This document shows positions 29,330 to 37,292 of a DNA stretch of 64,000 nt, piece by piece. A program made the position numbers and the translations under genes. Numbering within the stretch: position 1 is the stretch's first letter; every line of letters starts with the position of its first letter. The DNA lies in the NCBI RefSeq assembly GCF_005406225.1, contig NZ_NXLY01000005.1:58526-122525 (forward strand), written 5' to 3'. The notes under the pieces are model-generated. The model was not told the origin of the DNA and did not search any database. It saw only the letters and a program-made list of their open reading frames with translations. The DNA comes from Campylobacter taeniopygiae (GTDB lineage: Bacteria; Campylobacterota; Campylobacteria; Campylobacterales; Campylobacteraceae).

Positions 29330-30598
29330 TTGCAAATTTCAGATTTAAAACAACAAATTATACTTAAAAAAGGTGTTTTGCATTTTGATTTTACTGCAAG
29401 TGCCTTAGCCTTAAAATGCGTAGAAAAACAAATCGCTAAAATATTACCAACCTATGCAAATACCCATTCTGATAGCTCTTTAAATTCTTTTAAAACTCAA
29501 CAATTTTATGAACAAGCTAGAGATGATATTAAAAAAAGTCTCAAGTTAAATAAAGATTTTGCCCTTATTGCCTGTGGAACTGGATCAAGCAGTGCGATAA
29601 AAAAATTTCAAGAATTACTTGGAATTTATTTACCTCCGCTAGTGAAAGAAAAATATTTTACTCAAATACAAAAAGATACACTGCCTTTAGTAATTGTTGG
29701 GCCTTATGAACATCATTCTAATGAATTATCCTTTAGAGAAGGCTTGTGCGAATGTATAAGGATACCTTTAAATGAATTTGGAGAAATAGATTTTGACTTT
29801 TTAGAAAAAACTCTTCAAAACAATAAAAAACGACAAATTATTGCTAGTTTTTCTTTAGCCTCTAATGTAACTGGGATATTGAGTGATTATAAACGCATAA
29901 GTGATTTAGTTCGTAAATATAAAGGCATAGTGGCTTTTGATGCTTCTAGCTTTATCCCTTATAAAAATATATCTTGCAAATATTATGATGCTTTGTTTAT
30001 AAGCTCACATAAACTCATTGGAGGTATTGGTGGCTCTGGACTTTTAGTCATCAAAAAAAATCTTTGCGGAAACAAGCCTAGTTTTGCAGCAGGTGGAACC
30101 GTAGGATACGTTTCAAGAACTTCTCAATGTTATCTTTGCAATGAAGAAATTTTAGAAGAAGGCGGAACTCCTGGAATTTTACAGCTTATCCGTGCTAGTT
30201 TAGCTTTTAAGATAAAGGATTCTTTAGGAATTTCTCAAATAGAAAAAAAAGATGAGGAATTAAAAAAATATTTTTTAAAAGAAATTCAAAAAATACCTGA
30301 TTTGATTCTTTATGCTAAAAATTTAACCCATCGCTTACCTATTTTCTCTTTCAATATCAAAGGAATTTCTCCTTATGATCTTGCTTATGAATTAAGCAAA
30401 ACTCATCACATTGAAACGCGTGCAGGCTGTGCGTGTGCTGGACCTTATGGGCATGATTTGCTTGGTTTAAAGGATAATCAAGAGCTTAAAACAAAACCAG
30501 GATGGTTAAGAGTTAGCTTGCATTACACACATGAAAAAGAAGATATTGATTATTTTATAAAAGCCTTAAAACAAAGTATAAAAAAACTGAAATTTTAG
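29330..30598 (+). CDS. Class V aminotransferase, cysteine desulfurase-like
   Basis: 422 residues, TTG start behind ACAAGGA. A PLP-dependent class V fold: TGSSSAIKKFQELLG near 84-98, YEHHSNELSFRE, VAFDASSF, and the PLP lysine Lys228 in SSHKLIGGIGGSG. Cysteines in RAGCACAGPYGHD near 365 occupy the position of the active-site persulfide loop in group II desulfurases. It probably acts on cysteine or selenocysteine, or is a related carbon-sulfur lyase. It is a single gene with no sulfur carrier beside it; the NifS/NifU pair of the species is not in this window. Confidence 0.75.
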   Translation: MQISDLKQQIILKKGVLHFDFTASALALKCVEKQIAKILPTYANTHSDSSLNSFKTQQFYEQARDDIKKSLKLNKDFALIACGTGSSSAIKKFQELLGIYLPPLVKEKYFTQIQKDTLPLVIVGPYEHHSNELSFREGLCECIRIPLNEFGEIDFDFLEKTLQNNKKRQIIASFSLASNVTGILSDYKRISDLVRKYKGIVAFDASSFIPYKNISCKYYDALFISSHKLIGGIGGSGLLVIKKNLCGNKPSFAAGGTVGYVSRTSQCYLCNEEILEEGGTPGILQLIRASLAFKIKDSLGISQIEKKDEELKKYFLKEIQKIPDLILYAKNLTHRLPIFSFNIKGISPYDLAYELSKTHHIETRAGCACAGPYGHDLLGLKDNQELKTKPGWLRVSLHYTHEKEDIDYFIKALKQSIKKLKF

Positions 30599-30613
30599 AA
30601 AGTATCATAGAAG

Positions 30614-30690
30614 TGGCGCAGCGGACGGGGCTCGAACCCGCGACCTCCGCCGTGACAGGGCGGCATTCTAACCAGCTGAACTACCGCTGC
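30614..30690 (-). tRNA. tRNA-Asp (GTC), second copy in the array
   Basis: 77 bases including an encoded CCA. The acceptor stem GCAGCGG/CCGCTGC pairs fully, the anticodon loop reads CTGTCAC (anticodon GTC) and the T loop is TTCGAGC. It is the last gene of the minus-strand array and its sequence is identical to the copy at 30957-31033. Confidence 0.95.
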
Positions 30691-30700
30691 ACCTAAAAAA

Positions 30701-30776
30701 TGGTGGTCACTATAAGACTCGAACTTATGACATCCACCTTGTAAGGGTGGCGCTCTACCAACTGAGCTAAGCGACC
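30701..30776 (-). tRNA. tRNA-Val (TAC), second copy in the array
   Basis: 76 bases with encoded CCA. The acceptor stem GGTCGCT pairs with AGTGACC, and the anticodon loop CTTACAA gives TAC. The sequence is identical to the copy at 31051-31126. Confidence 0.95.
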
Positions 30777-30785
30777 AAAAAACAA

Positions 30786-30861
30786 TGGCGACCCCTAGAG
30801 GATTTGAACCTCTGTTTCCACACAGAGAGAGTGTTGTCCTGGGCCACTAGACGAAAGGGTC
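30786..30861 (-). tRNA. tRNA-Glu-like gene with an abnormal anticodon arm
   Basis: 76 bases with encoded CCA. Body, D arm and T arm match tRNA-Glu: GACCCTTTCGTCTAG at the 5' end, acceptor 3' strand GGGGTC, T arm around TTCAAAT. The anticodon arm reads ACACTCTCTCTGTGTGG in place of the expected perfect stem around CTTTCAC. In the standard register the anticodon is CTC (Glu, GAG), with mismatches at 27-43 and 31-39 and a U at position 37. A register shifted by one gives a 4-bp stem and TCT. It may be a decayed or altered gene. Confidence 0.7.
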
Positions 30862-30875
30862 TAAACCCAAAAAAG

Positions 30876-30951
30876 TGGTGTCCCGTGTTGGATTCGAACC
30901 AACGGCCCCCTCCTTAAAAGGGAGATGCTCTACCGGCTGAGCTAACGAGAC
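30876..30951 (-). tRNA. tRNA-Lys (TTT), second copy in the array
   Basis: 76 bases with encoded CCA; acceptor stem GTCTCGT/ACGGGAC, anticodon loop CTTTTAA (TTT). The sequence is identical to the copy at 31131-31206. Confidence 0.95.
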
Positions 30952-30956
30952 ATAAG

Positions 30957-31033
30957 TGGCGCAGCGGACGGGGCTCGAACCCGCGACCTCCGCCGTGACA
31001 GGGCGGCATTCTAACCAGCTGAACTACCGCTGC
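30957..31033 (-). tRNA. tRNA-Asp (GTC), first copy in the array
   Basis: 77 bases with encoded CCA, identical to 30614-30690; only five bases separate it from the tRNA-Lys gene downstream. Confidence 0.95.
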
Positions 31034-31050
31034 ACCTAAGAAGTAAGAAA

Positions 31051-31126
31051 TGGTGGTCACTATAAGACTCGAACTTATGACATCCACCTTGTAAGGGTGG
31101 CGCTCTACCAACTGAGCTAAGCGACC
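31051..31126 (-). tRNA. tRNA-Val (TAC), first copy in the array
   Basis: 76 bases with encoded CCA, identical to 30701-30776; anticodon loop CTTACAA. Confidence 0.95.
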
Positions 31127-31130
31127 AAAG

Positions 31131-31206
31131 TGGTGTCCCGTGTTGGATTCGAACCAACGGCCCCCTCCTTAAAAGGGAGATGCTCTACCGGCTGAGCTAA
31201 CGAGAC
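31131..31206 (-). tRNA. tRNA-Lys (TTT), first gene of the array
   Basis: 76 bases with encoded CCA, identical to 30876-30951. It is the first gene after the stable-RNA promoter at 31229-31258. Confidence 0.95.
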
Positions 31207-31228
31207 ATAAACTAAAAATGAAAATGTG

Positions 31229-31258
31229 ATTATGCCAAAATATATACTCATTTGTCAA
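31229..31258 (-). promoter_or_regulatory. Stable-RNA promoter of the tRNA array
   Basis: On the minus strand a perfect TTGACA (31258-31253), an 18-base spacer and an extended -10 TGGCATAAT (CATAAT at 31234-31229) stand about 22 bases before the first tRNA. A full -35 is uncommon for protein genes in this genus, so this fits a strong tRNA promoter. The glnP-like gene ends only ten bases upstream. Confidence 0.7.
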
Positions 31259-31267
31259 GGATTTTTT

Positions 31268-32047
31268 TCATTTTTGATATTTTCTTTCTAAATAACGCGA
31301 AAATAAACCGATCGGCAAGGTTAATACAAGATAAGCTATAGCTAAAATTATATAGCCTTCAAGCGTAGCAAAAACATAAGAATTAACCTCTTGAACATTT
31401 TGTGTTAATTCATTTACAGCGATCACACTCAATAAAGAACTATCCTTAATCAAATTAGCCAATTGTCCGCTAATAGGAGCTAAGATATTTTTCAAAGCTT
31501 GTGGAAAAACCACGTAAAATAAAATTTGCCTTTCACTTAGTCCTAAAGCTCTTGCGCTTTCTATTTGGATCAAAGCAATGCTAAGAATTCCTGATCTAAA
31601 AATTTCAGCCAGATACGCCCCAGAAAACAAAGAAAGGATAAATATCCCTACAAAATATCTATTATCAAAACCTAAATTATTGGCAATAATGTAATAAATC
31701 AACAACACTTGAACAAGCAAAGGCGTTCCGCGAATGATTTCTATATAAAATAAAGCAAAAAATCTCAACACTATAAATCTACTCAAGCTAAAAAAACAAA
31801 TCACCAAACCAAAAAAAATACTACCTCCTAAAGCAAAAAAACTGATCAATAAAGTATTTAAAAATCCATTCAAAATTGTTTTTTTGTATTCCAACAATAA
31901 AGCAAAATCAAAATGATAAACACTCACTTTAAAGCTAAAATAAAAAAATAAAGTCAAAAGACAAAGCAAAAGCGTCGCATTTAATAAATAAGCTATTTTA
32001 GAAAGTGGTTTTATGGGTCTAAAGTTTTTACACTCCTGAATAAACAA
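31268..32047 (-). CDS. glnP: Amino-acid ABC transporter permease (GlnP/HisM family)
   Basis: 259 residues with about five transmembrane helices. LNGFLNTLLISFFALGGSIFFGL near 60-82 and EIIRGTPLLVQVLLIYY are typical of polar amino-acid permeases, and the ATPase-contact EAA loop is ESARALGLSERQILFYVVFPQALKNILAP. It should form the channel for glutamine or a related amino acid with a binding protein such as that at the left edge. A TTG start behind GGGGA is the best available; there is no early ATG. No ATPase gene is adjacent. Confidence 0.82.
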   Translation of the reverse strand: MFIQECKNFRPIKPLSKIAYLLNATLLLCLLTLFFYFSFKVSVYHFDFALLLEYKKTILNGFLNTLLISFFALGGSIFFGLVICFFSLSRFIVLRFFALFYIEIIRGTPLLVQVLLIYYIIANNLGFDNRYFVGIFILSLFSGAYLAEIFRSGILSIALIQIESARALGLSERQILFYVVFPQALKNILAPISGQLANLIKDSSLLSVIAVNELTQNVQEVNSYVFATLEGYIILAIAYLVLTLPIGLFSRYLERKYQK

Positions 32048-32157
32048 AACATCCCCCTATTCTTCATAAAAACATTTTTATAATTTCAAGTATGCAAATT
32101 TTTTTATAAGTAAAAATTAACTAAAATTTTCAAAAATCATCTTAAAGGTAAATTAAT

Positions 32158-32529
32158 ATGCTAATTTTTGGACATCCTCTAGCAAAAAATTTGAATTTTA
32201 ATTTTATAGAAAAAATTGAAAATTTGCAAAACGATCAAATTTCTTGTTTTTTTTATGATGAAAAAATTATCCAAAAAGCAAAAAATGAAAATTTGGATTT
32301 TGCTATTTTTATACAAAATAAAAATGAAATTTTTTTAAGCAATGCATTTGAGGCAAAATTTTTAATCTTTAAAGATGAAAAATTAGCAAAATTTGCTTCA
32401 AAAGTGGCTGAATTTTACCTTTTTGATAGCAAAATTTTAATGATGGTAGAAAACTTTGATGATTTGGAAAAAGCTTATGATTTGAGAGTCGATGGGGTTA
32501 TTTTAAAGGATTTTATAAAGAATTATTAA
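32158..32529 (+). CDS. Hypothetical protein, 123 aa
   Basis: A 123-residue acidic-basic mixed protein (MLIFGHPLAKNLNF...) with no signal peptide and no membrane helix. Alternating short hydrophobic strands (CFFYDEK, DFAIFIQ, KFLIFKDE, KILMMVENFDD, VDGVILKD) suggest a small alpha/beta fold. A plausible ribosome site, TAAAGGTAAATTAAT, precedes the ATG. I do not recognise the family. It is a lone plus-strand gene between the divergent glnP-like gene and the convergent sigma-28 gene, with a weak hairpin (AAAAATC/GATTTTT) after its stop. Confidence 0.6.
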   Translation: MLIFGHPLAKNLNFNFIEKIENLQNDQISCFFYDEKIIQKAKNENLDFAIFIQNKNEIFLSNAFEAKFLIFKDEKLAKFASKVAEFYLFDSKILMMVENFDDLEKAYDLRVDGVILKDFIKNY

Positions 32530-32623
32530 AAATCAGTGATTTTTAGTTTCTTTAAAAAATAATATTAATATTATCAATAATTTTAAAAATACTTTAAATT
32601 TTAACCTTTAAAAATATAAACTT

Positions 32624-33976
32624 CTAAACCTTAATATTCACACTTCTATGTTTAGTTTTAGTTTTAGAACTCAATTTACTAAGATGATTAGTGTTAGAGT
32701 TGGAATTGTTATTTGTATTGTCATTATCTATTTTTACATTAAAAAGAATTTCTAATTCTTTTGCTAAATCAAATTTATTTTCAAGAAGTTTTTTTATAAG
32801 TTCATTTCTTATATTATCATCTTTATAAGTTTCTTTGTTTTTACTTTCTGCTTGGATGGGTTTGAAGGGTTTTTGAGTATTGTCATCTTGTGTTTTTTTA
32901 TTTTTATTATTTGAAATGCTTTGTCCGTTAGGAAAAGTATGATAGATAATTCCCTTAGCTTTTTCTTCTGCAGTTAATTGTTCTACAAATTTATCGTGTC
33001 TTTCTTTAAAATCTAAATATTTAGTTTTAAACTCATTTAAACTCATATTAGAATTAATCATTTCATTGTATTCTTTTCCTAATTTTTCAATAGTTTTAAT
33101 TAGCCTATCATCTCCTAAATTTTTCGCCCTATTCATATAATCCCATATTGACAAACTATCTCCTATGGGATTATCCCAATCGTTCTGTTGATTAGAAGAT
33201 TTCATACGAACAGAATAAGTTAAATGATTAGAATTCATAAAGGATACAAAATCTTTAATTTCACTATTGCTAATATTTTTATCCAAACCTGCCATTTTAC
33301 CTAATAAAGTAGTTGTTCCTTCTACAATAGGGTGATTTGCAAAAAAAGCAATCAAAGCACTTCCTTTGGATATTTCACCATCTTTTATTTGATATTTATC
33401 TGAACCTAAATCTGCTAATTTCATATCAGCAAGTTCCCAAAATGTTGCAGTATTATCTTGAAATTTTTTCCAATAATTAATACCATCATTATTGGATAAA
33501 TTTTTTAAATCTTGCTCTTTAAAATTTTGCCCTAATTCTTTATCATTCACTAAAGAAGAAAAAGAATTATAAGCATTTCCTATAGTTTTAGCTATATCAA
33601 TTTGAGAATAAAAGGGTTGTCTTTTAAGAAAACTATTTGCAAAATTCTCCATACCCTTAGCATAAATCTTATAATCTTTTGGTATTCCTGCAGCTTCATT
33701 GAAATCACTAGTAAAAAAACCATCTTCATCTACACCATAACCTAGTATTTTATCTACAGCCTTAGATTTATCACTTACTAAATTTGAATTTATTTCTTGG
33801 GTTTGTTTTAATGAGGTATTGTTTGAAATATTATTATTATTTAAATTTGTGTTGTTGTTTATTTCTTTATTGTTATTATTATCTACTGAATCATTTGTTT
33901 TAGAATTCTTTTTATTAGAATTTAAAGTATTTGTATAGTAATTATAATTTGAGTAAGAATTTATACTGTTTATCAT
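32624..33976 (-). CDS. Asn/Ser/Tyr-rich sigma-28-regulated protein, downstream paralog
   Basis: 450 residues, no Sec signal. The N-terminal 75 residues are low-complexity Asn/Ser/Tyr (MINSINSYSNYNYY...), like the disordered signals of flagellar type III export substrates. An EF-hand-like acidic patch GVDEDGFFTSDFNEAAG follows near 80-96, then a helical domain containing AGLDKNISNSEIKDF and a Lys/Asn-rich tail. A sigma-28 promoter precedes it. It shares its N-terminus, central motifs and KPFKPIQAESKNKETYKD block with the gene just upstream. I infer a flagellum-coexpressed, possibly secreted protein; no function is known to me. Confidence 0.7.
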   Translation of the reverse strand: MINSINSYSNYNYYTNTLNSNKKNSKTNDSVDNNNNKEINNNTNLNNNNISNNTSLKQTQEINSNLVSDKSKAVDKILGYGVDEDGFFTSDFNEAAGIPKDYKIYAKGMENFANSFLKRQPFYSQIDIAKTIGNAYNSFSSLVNDKELGQNFKEQDLKNLSNNDGINYWKKFQDNTATFWELADMKLADLGSDKYQIKDGEISKGSALIAFFANHPIVEGTTTLLGKMAGLDKNISNSEIKDFVSFMNSNHLTYSVRMKSSNQQNDWDNPIGDSLSIWDYMNRAKNLGDDRLIKTIEKLGKEYNEMINSNMSLNEFKTKYLDFKERHDKFVEQLTAEEKAKGIIYHTFPNGQSISNNKNKKTQDDNTQKPFKPIQAESKNKETYKDDNIRNELIKKLLENKFDLAKELEILFNVKIDNDNTNNNSNSNTNHLSKLSSKTKTKHRSVNIKV

Positions 33977-34014
33977 TTTACTGCCTTTTGGTTGTAGTGG
34001 TAGATAATATTTTT

Positions 34015-34057
34015 ATCATTTCTACCTTATATATCGGTAGAAATGATGAGAAGTTTA
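34015..34057 (-). promoter_or_regulatory. Sigma-28 promoter with a palindrome over the -10
   Basis: Minus strand: -35 TAAACTTC (34057-34050), 11-base spacer, -10 ACCGATAT (34038-34031), the spacing and core of FliA promoters (TAAA-N17-CGATAT). A perfect inverted repeat with 12-base arms (ATCATTTCTACC, 34036-34047 and 34015-34026) is centred on the -10. The start codon is 55 bases further on. Confidence 0.68.
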
Positions 34058-34127
34058 TGTTATAGAAATAATGATATATTTTTATAAATTTGTTTTTTTT
34101 AATAATTTTAAATTTTAAAATTATTTT

Positions 34128-35279
34128 TTAAATTCTTTTATCTATACCTTTTTCATTAAGTTTTTCCATAAGTTCTAAAATATCTACTCCATTTTCTTTT
34201 TGAACTTTTAAAAATTGTTCCCAAAAACTATTTTTTATTTCATCTTTGTAAGTTTCTTTGTTTTTACTTTCTGCTTGGATGGGTTTGAAGGGTTTATCTT
34301 TTTTAATTGTTTTTTGATCAGTATTAATAGAATTAAATATTTTTTGACTTTCTATATCTTGACTTGTCTCTTCTTTTTGTAAAGATTTTTTATTTTTAGC
34401 CTCTAATTCCAACCATTCTTTTTTAAATTCTTCTATATTATTTATTTGCATAGGTAAAAGTAAAACTTGCCTCATAATTTCATCATTATTTGTATTATTT
34501 ATAGGATGTTTATCAAAAAAATTTTTTAAATCTTTTATTTCATCAAGACTCATATTTCTATCAAGCCCACCTAATTTACCAAGCACAGTAGTATCACCTT
34601 CAACAACACCATAATTTTGTTCTAAACCTTTAGTAAAAGCAAGCAATGCTTCACCCTTGCTTATATTTTGCTTATCTTTAAAATCAAATTTTAATGAAGT
34701 TTCAACTGTAAAATTATTTTTATATTTTTCAACATTCATAAAATCATTCTCGTTTGAATATATACGTATTATTTGAAAATTTCGACTATTGTATTGTAAC
34801 CATTTTGGAATATTTTTAAGTTCATCTTTGGTAAAATATGTATTTTCATTAGATATAAGTTGTGAAAAAACTTTATAAGCATTTCCTATGGTTTTAGCTA
34901 TGTCTACATTAGTAAAAAAGGCATTATTGACTGTATTTTCCTTATTGATAAAGTTTGCATAATCTTGCACATCTTTAGCATAAATCTTATAATCTTTAGG
35001 TATTCCTGCAGCTTCATTGAAATCACTGGTAAAAAAACCATCTTCATCTGCACCATAGCCTAGTATTTTATTAACAGCCTTAGATTTATCGCTTACTAAA
35101 TTTGAATTTATTTGTTTTAATGGGGTATTGTTTGAAATATTGTTATTATTATTTAAATTTGTGTTATTGTTTATTTCTTTATTATTATCTACTGAATCAT
35201 TTGTTTTAGAATTCTTTTTAGAATTTAAAGTATTTGTATAGTAATTATAATTTGAGTAAGAATTTATACTGTTTATCAT
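34128..35279 (-). CDS. Asn/Ser/Tyr-rich sigma-28-regulated protein, upstream paralog
   Basis: 383 residues, a paralog of the next gene: the same MINSINSYSNYNYY start, the same acidic patch (GADEDGFFTSDFNEAAG), the same GGLDRNMSLDEIKDL motif and KPFKPIQAESKNKETYKD block, but a shorter and divergent centre and tail. The two N-terminal regions differ by short in-frame Asn-codon gains and losses. It has its own copy of the sigma-28 promoter and palindrome. Tandem duplication including the promoter is clear from sequence. Export by the flagellar type III system is inference from the N-terminus and promoter. Confidence 0.7.
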   Translation of the reverse strand: MINSINSYSNYNYYTNTLNSKKNSKTNDSVDNNKEINNNTNLNNNNNISNNTPLKQINSNLVSDKSKAVNKILGYGADEDGFFTSDFNEAAGIPKDYKIYAKDVQDYANFINKENTVNNAFFTNVDIAKTIGNAYKVFSQLISNENTYFTKDELKNIPKWLQYNSRNFQIIRIYSNENDFMNVEKYKNNFTVETSLKFDFKDKQNISKGEALLAFTKGLEQNYGVVEGDTTVLGKLGGLDRNMSLDEIKDLKNFFDKHPINNTNNDEIMRQVLLLPMQINNIEEFKKEWLELEAKNKKSLQKEETSQDIESQKIFNSINTDQKTIKKDKPFKPIQAESKNKETYKDEIKNSFWEQFLKVQKENGVDILELMEKLNEKGIDKRI

Positions 35280-35318
35280 TTTACTGCCTTTTGGTTATAG
35301 TGGTAGATAATATTTTTA

Positions 35319-35360
35319 TCATTTCTACCTTATATATCGGTAGAAATGAGTTTAACTTAA
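35319..35360 (-). promoter_or_regulatory. Sigma-28 promoter with a palindrome over the -10, second copy
   Basis: Minus strand: -35 TTAAGTTA (35360-35353), 11-base spacer, -10 ACCGATAT (35341-35334). The inverted repeat has 11-base arms (35339-35349 and 35319-35329) around GATATATAA. From the palindrome to the start codon the sequence is almost identical to the copy before the paralog, while upstream of the palindrome the two differ. Confidence 0.68.
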
Positions 35361-35374
35361 TATATAAAGAAGTA

Positions 35375-35896
35375 TCAGCGAGTACAACCTATATGCAAGC
35401 CGCCTAAATAGCTATCAAATTGATCTTTATATCTTCTGCTTAATTCTCTCACTATACTATTGTTATTTAAAACAGCACTAGATTACTGATAAACTCTACC
35501 TGTAGCACCATCTAAAACAACTGCCGCATAAGTAAAATAGTTACAAGGCTTTCCTAAATCAGAAACAGCTTTATTATTTTTAGTCATAAATCCCAAATAT
35601 CAATCAGCCTCTTCAAAAGTTACCGCTATTAAATCAGCTTGCCATGTTCTATTAACAGGGTTATGTAAAATACTATCAGTATCAGCAAATCCATAACACT
35701 GGGTTGTACCGCATGTATATTCAGATTTCCAATACCCACCCTTAACATCTTTCATCTCATTAAGACTAAGAACTTTAACACCTGCACTATTATCACTGAG
35801 TGCACCATTACTGACTTTAGCTAGAAAATCATCCCCAAAGGCAGAACTTGCTAATAAAGCACCTAAAGTTGCAATACTAAATAACTTTTTAATCGT
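35375..35896 (-). pseudogene. Decayed secreted-protein gene with a GG-type leader motif
   Basis: A continuous 174-codon minus-strand frame encodes a signal peptide (IKKLFSIATLGALLASSAFG), then LSLNEMKDVKGGYW, a motif resembling double-glycine leaders, and a Cys-containing globular part. The start codon is ACG where ATG is expected, behind AAGAGAAG. In-frame stops interrupt codon 99 (TGA, 35602-35600) and codon 138 (TAA, 35485-35483). The frame is otherwise intact to TGA at 35377-35375, so decay is recent and by point mutation. I do not know the function of the intact family. Confidence 0.72.
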
Positions 35897-36086
35897 GACT
35901 TCTCTTTTTTGTTAAAGTGTATTTATTTTATCACAGTTGATTGTTTAAATCAAATTTTTAAAAGTTCTATTTTATAGATATTTTGGTAATGTTTATAATG
36001 AATTTTTAGTGTTTTAGGAGTTTTTTATTTTTTAATATAATTTAATAATAATGTGTAAATTGGTAATAAATTAAAAACTTAAAAAA

Positions 36087-37292
36087 TTATTCATTCCTTA
36101 AAGTATCTAAAACATTGATTTGAGTTGCTTTTTTAGCCGGATAAAAAGACGATAAAGCGATGATAAGTAAAGCCCCTATAACCGTCAAAGTAAAATCCAT
36201 AACCGACAAATCAAGCGGTAATTTACTTGTCCCATAAACATCAGCCGGTAAGGTAACGATATCGAAATTTCCTAGAAGCCACAAAGCGATAAAAGCAAGT
36301 AAAATACCCACTATCATACCACCACCACCTATAAGCATCCCTAAGGCAAAAAAACTTTTTTTAACCTCTGCCTTGCTTGCACCCAAAGCAAATAAAAGAG
36401 CGATTTCGCTACGACGATTCATAACGATCATTAAAAGAGAACTGACTATATTTAAACTTGCAACCAAGATAATCAGCATCAAAACTATAAAAAGTGCTCT
36501 TTTTTCAAGCTTTAAAGCTGAAAAGAAATTTTTATTTTGCTCCCACCATCCTATAACGATATAATCATCTTTTAAATAATTTTTTATTTTTTCCACATCT
36601 TTAAAAGCATCATCACTATAAACATGTATTCCATCATAACCTTGATTTTCATTCATTCCAAGAACTTTTCTTAAGGCTTTAACATCAGTATACATATAAG
36701 CTTTATCATAAAAAGCAAGTCCAGAAGTAAAACGAGCTTTTACTTTGAAACGTTTAGTTTGTGGGATCAAAGAAAATCCGCTAGGATTAAAATTTGAAAA
36801 AATAAGTGAAATCATATCGTTTTTACGCAAGCCATACTCATCCACCAAAGCCGATCCTAAAAGGATATCAAAACCGCTTAAATTTTGATCTTTAATAGCC
36901 TTAGCAACGATTTCATTGATCTTAATTTCATCTTTAAAATTAACACCAAAAAGCACCCCGCCTTCAAAGCGATTGTCTCCTTTGGCAACAACTTGAGTGC
37001 TGATATAAGGACTAAAAAGCAATTTTGGAAATTGCTTTTTAAGTTCATTAACCAACTCATCATCAACAGGAGCATAAAATTTTGACACAATGGTGATAGG
37101 ATAATTCATCACAAAAAAACGTTTTTCAAATTCCTTATCAAAACCATTCATGATGGCCATTGCCACAAGTAAAACACAAAGTCCTACACACACTCCTAAA
37201 AATGCTAAAAGCATAGATAGATTAATAAAAGGTTGCTCTTTATCAAATCTTAAATATTTAAAAAGTAAATATTTTAAAACGCTTTTATTCAA
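36087..37292 (-). CDS. LolC/LolE-type lipoprotein-releasing permease
   Basis: About 401 residues: a transmembrane helix near 15-40, a large periplasmic domain, then three C-terminal helices ([25 protein letters not shown] and on), the MacB/FtsX-like layout of Lol permeases. It should extract lipoproteins from the inner membrane with the LolD ATPase and hand them to LolA, encoded two genes away. I choose TTG 37292, which overlaps the secA stop as TTGA and has AAGGAA nine bases before it, over an ATG 39 bases upstream inside secA. A single permease could serve as both LolC and LolE. Confidence 0.82.
   Translation of the reverse strand: MNKSVLKYLLFKYLRFDKEQPFINLSMLLAFLGVCVGLCVLLVAMAIMNGFDKEFEKRFFVMNYPITIVSKFYAPVDDELVNELKKQFPKLLFSPYISTQVVAKGDNRFEGGVLFGVNFKDEIKINEIVAKAIKDQNLSGFDILLGSALVDEYGLRKNDMISLIFSNFNPSGFSLIPQTKRFKVKARFTSGLAFYDKAYMYTDVKALRKVLGMNENQGYDGIHVYSDDAFKDVEKIKNYLKDDYIVIGWWEQNKNFFSALKLEKRALFIVLMLIILVASLNIVSSLLMIVMNRRSEIALLFALGASKAEVKKSFFALGMLIGGGGMIVGILLAFIALWLLGNFDIVTLPADVYGTSKLPLDLSVMDFTLTVIGALLIIALSSFYPAKKATQINVLDTLRNE

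Noticed and set aside
30914..31111. Open frame of 65 codons across tRNA-Asp, tRNA-Val and their spacers
   Set aside because: It is a typical spurious frame running antisense through tRNA genes; all its sequence is explained by the tRNAs.
34018..34044. Palindrome as a terminator of the upstream paralog
   Set aside because: It is about 80 bases past that stop with no T-run, and it occurs at the same place before both paralogs over a sigma-28 -10, so a promoter element is the better reading.
35375..35896. Use of TGA as tryptophan or stop read-through in the decayed gene
   Set aside because: A second stop is TAA and the start is ACG, so decay is simpler; all neighbouring genes use the normal code.
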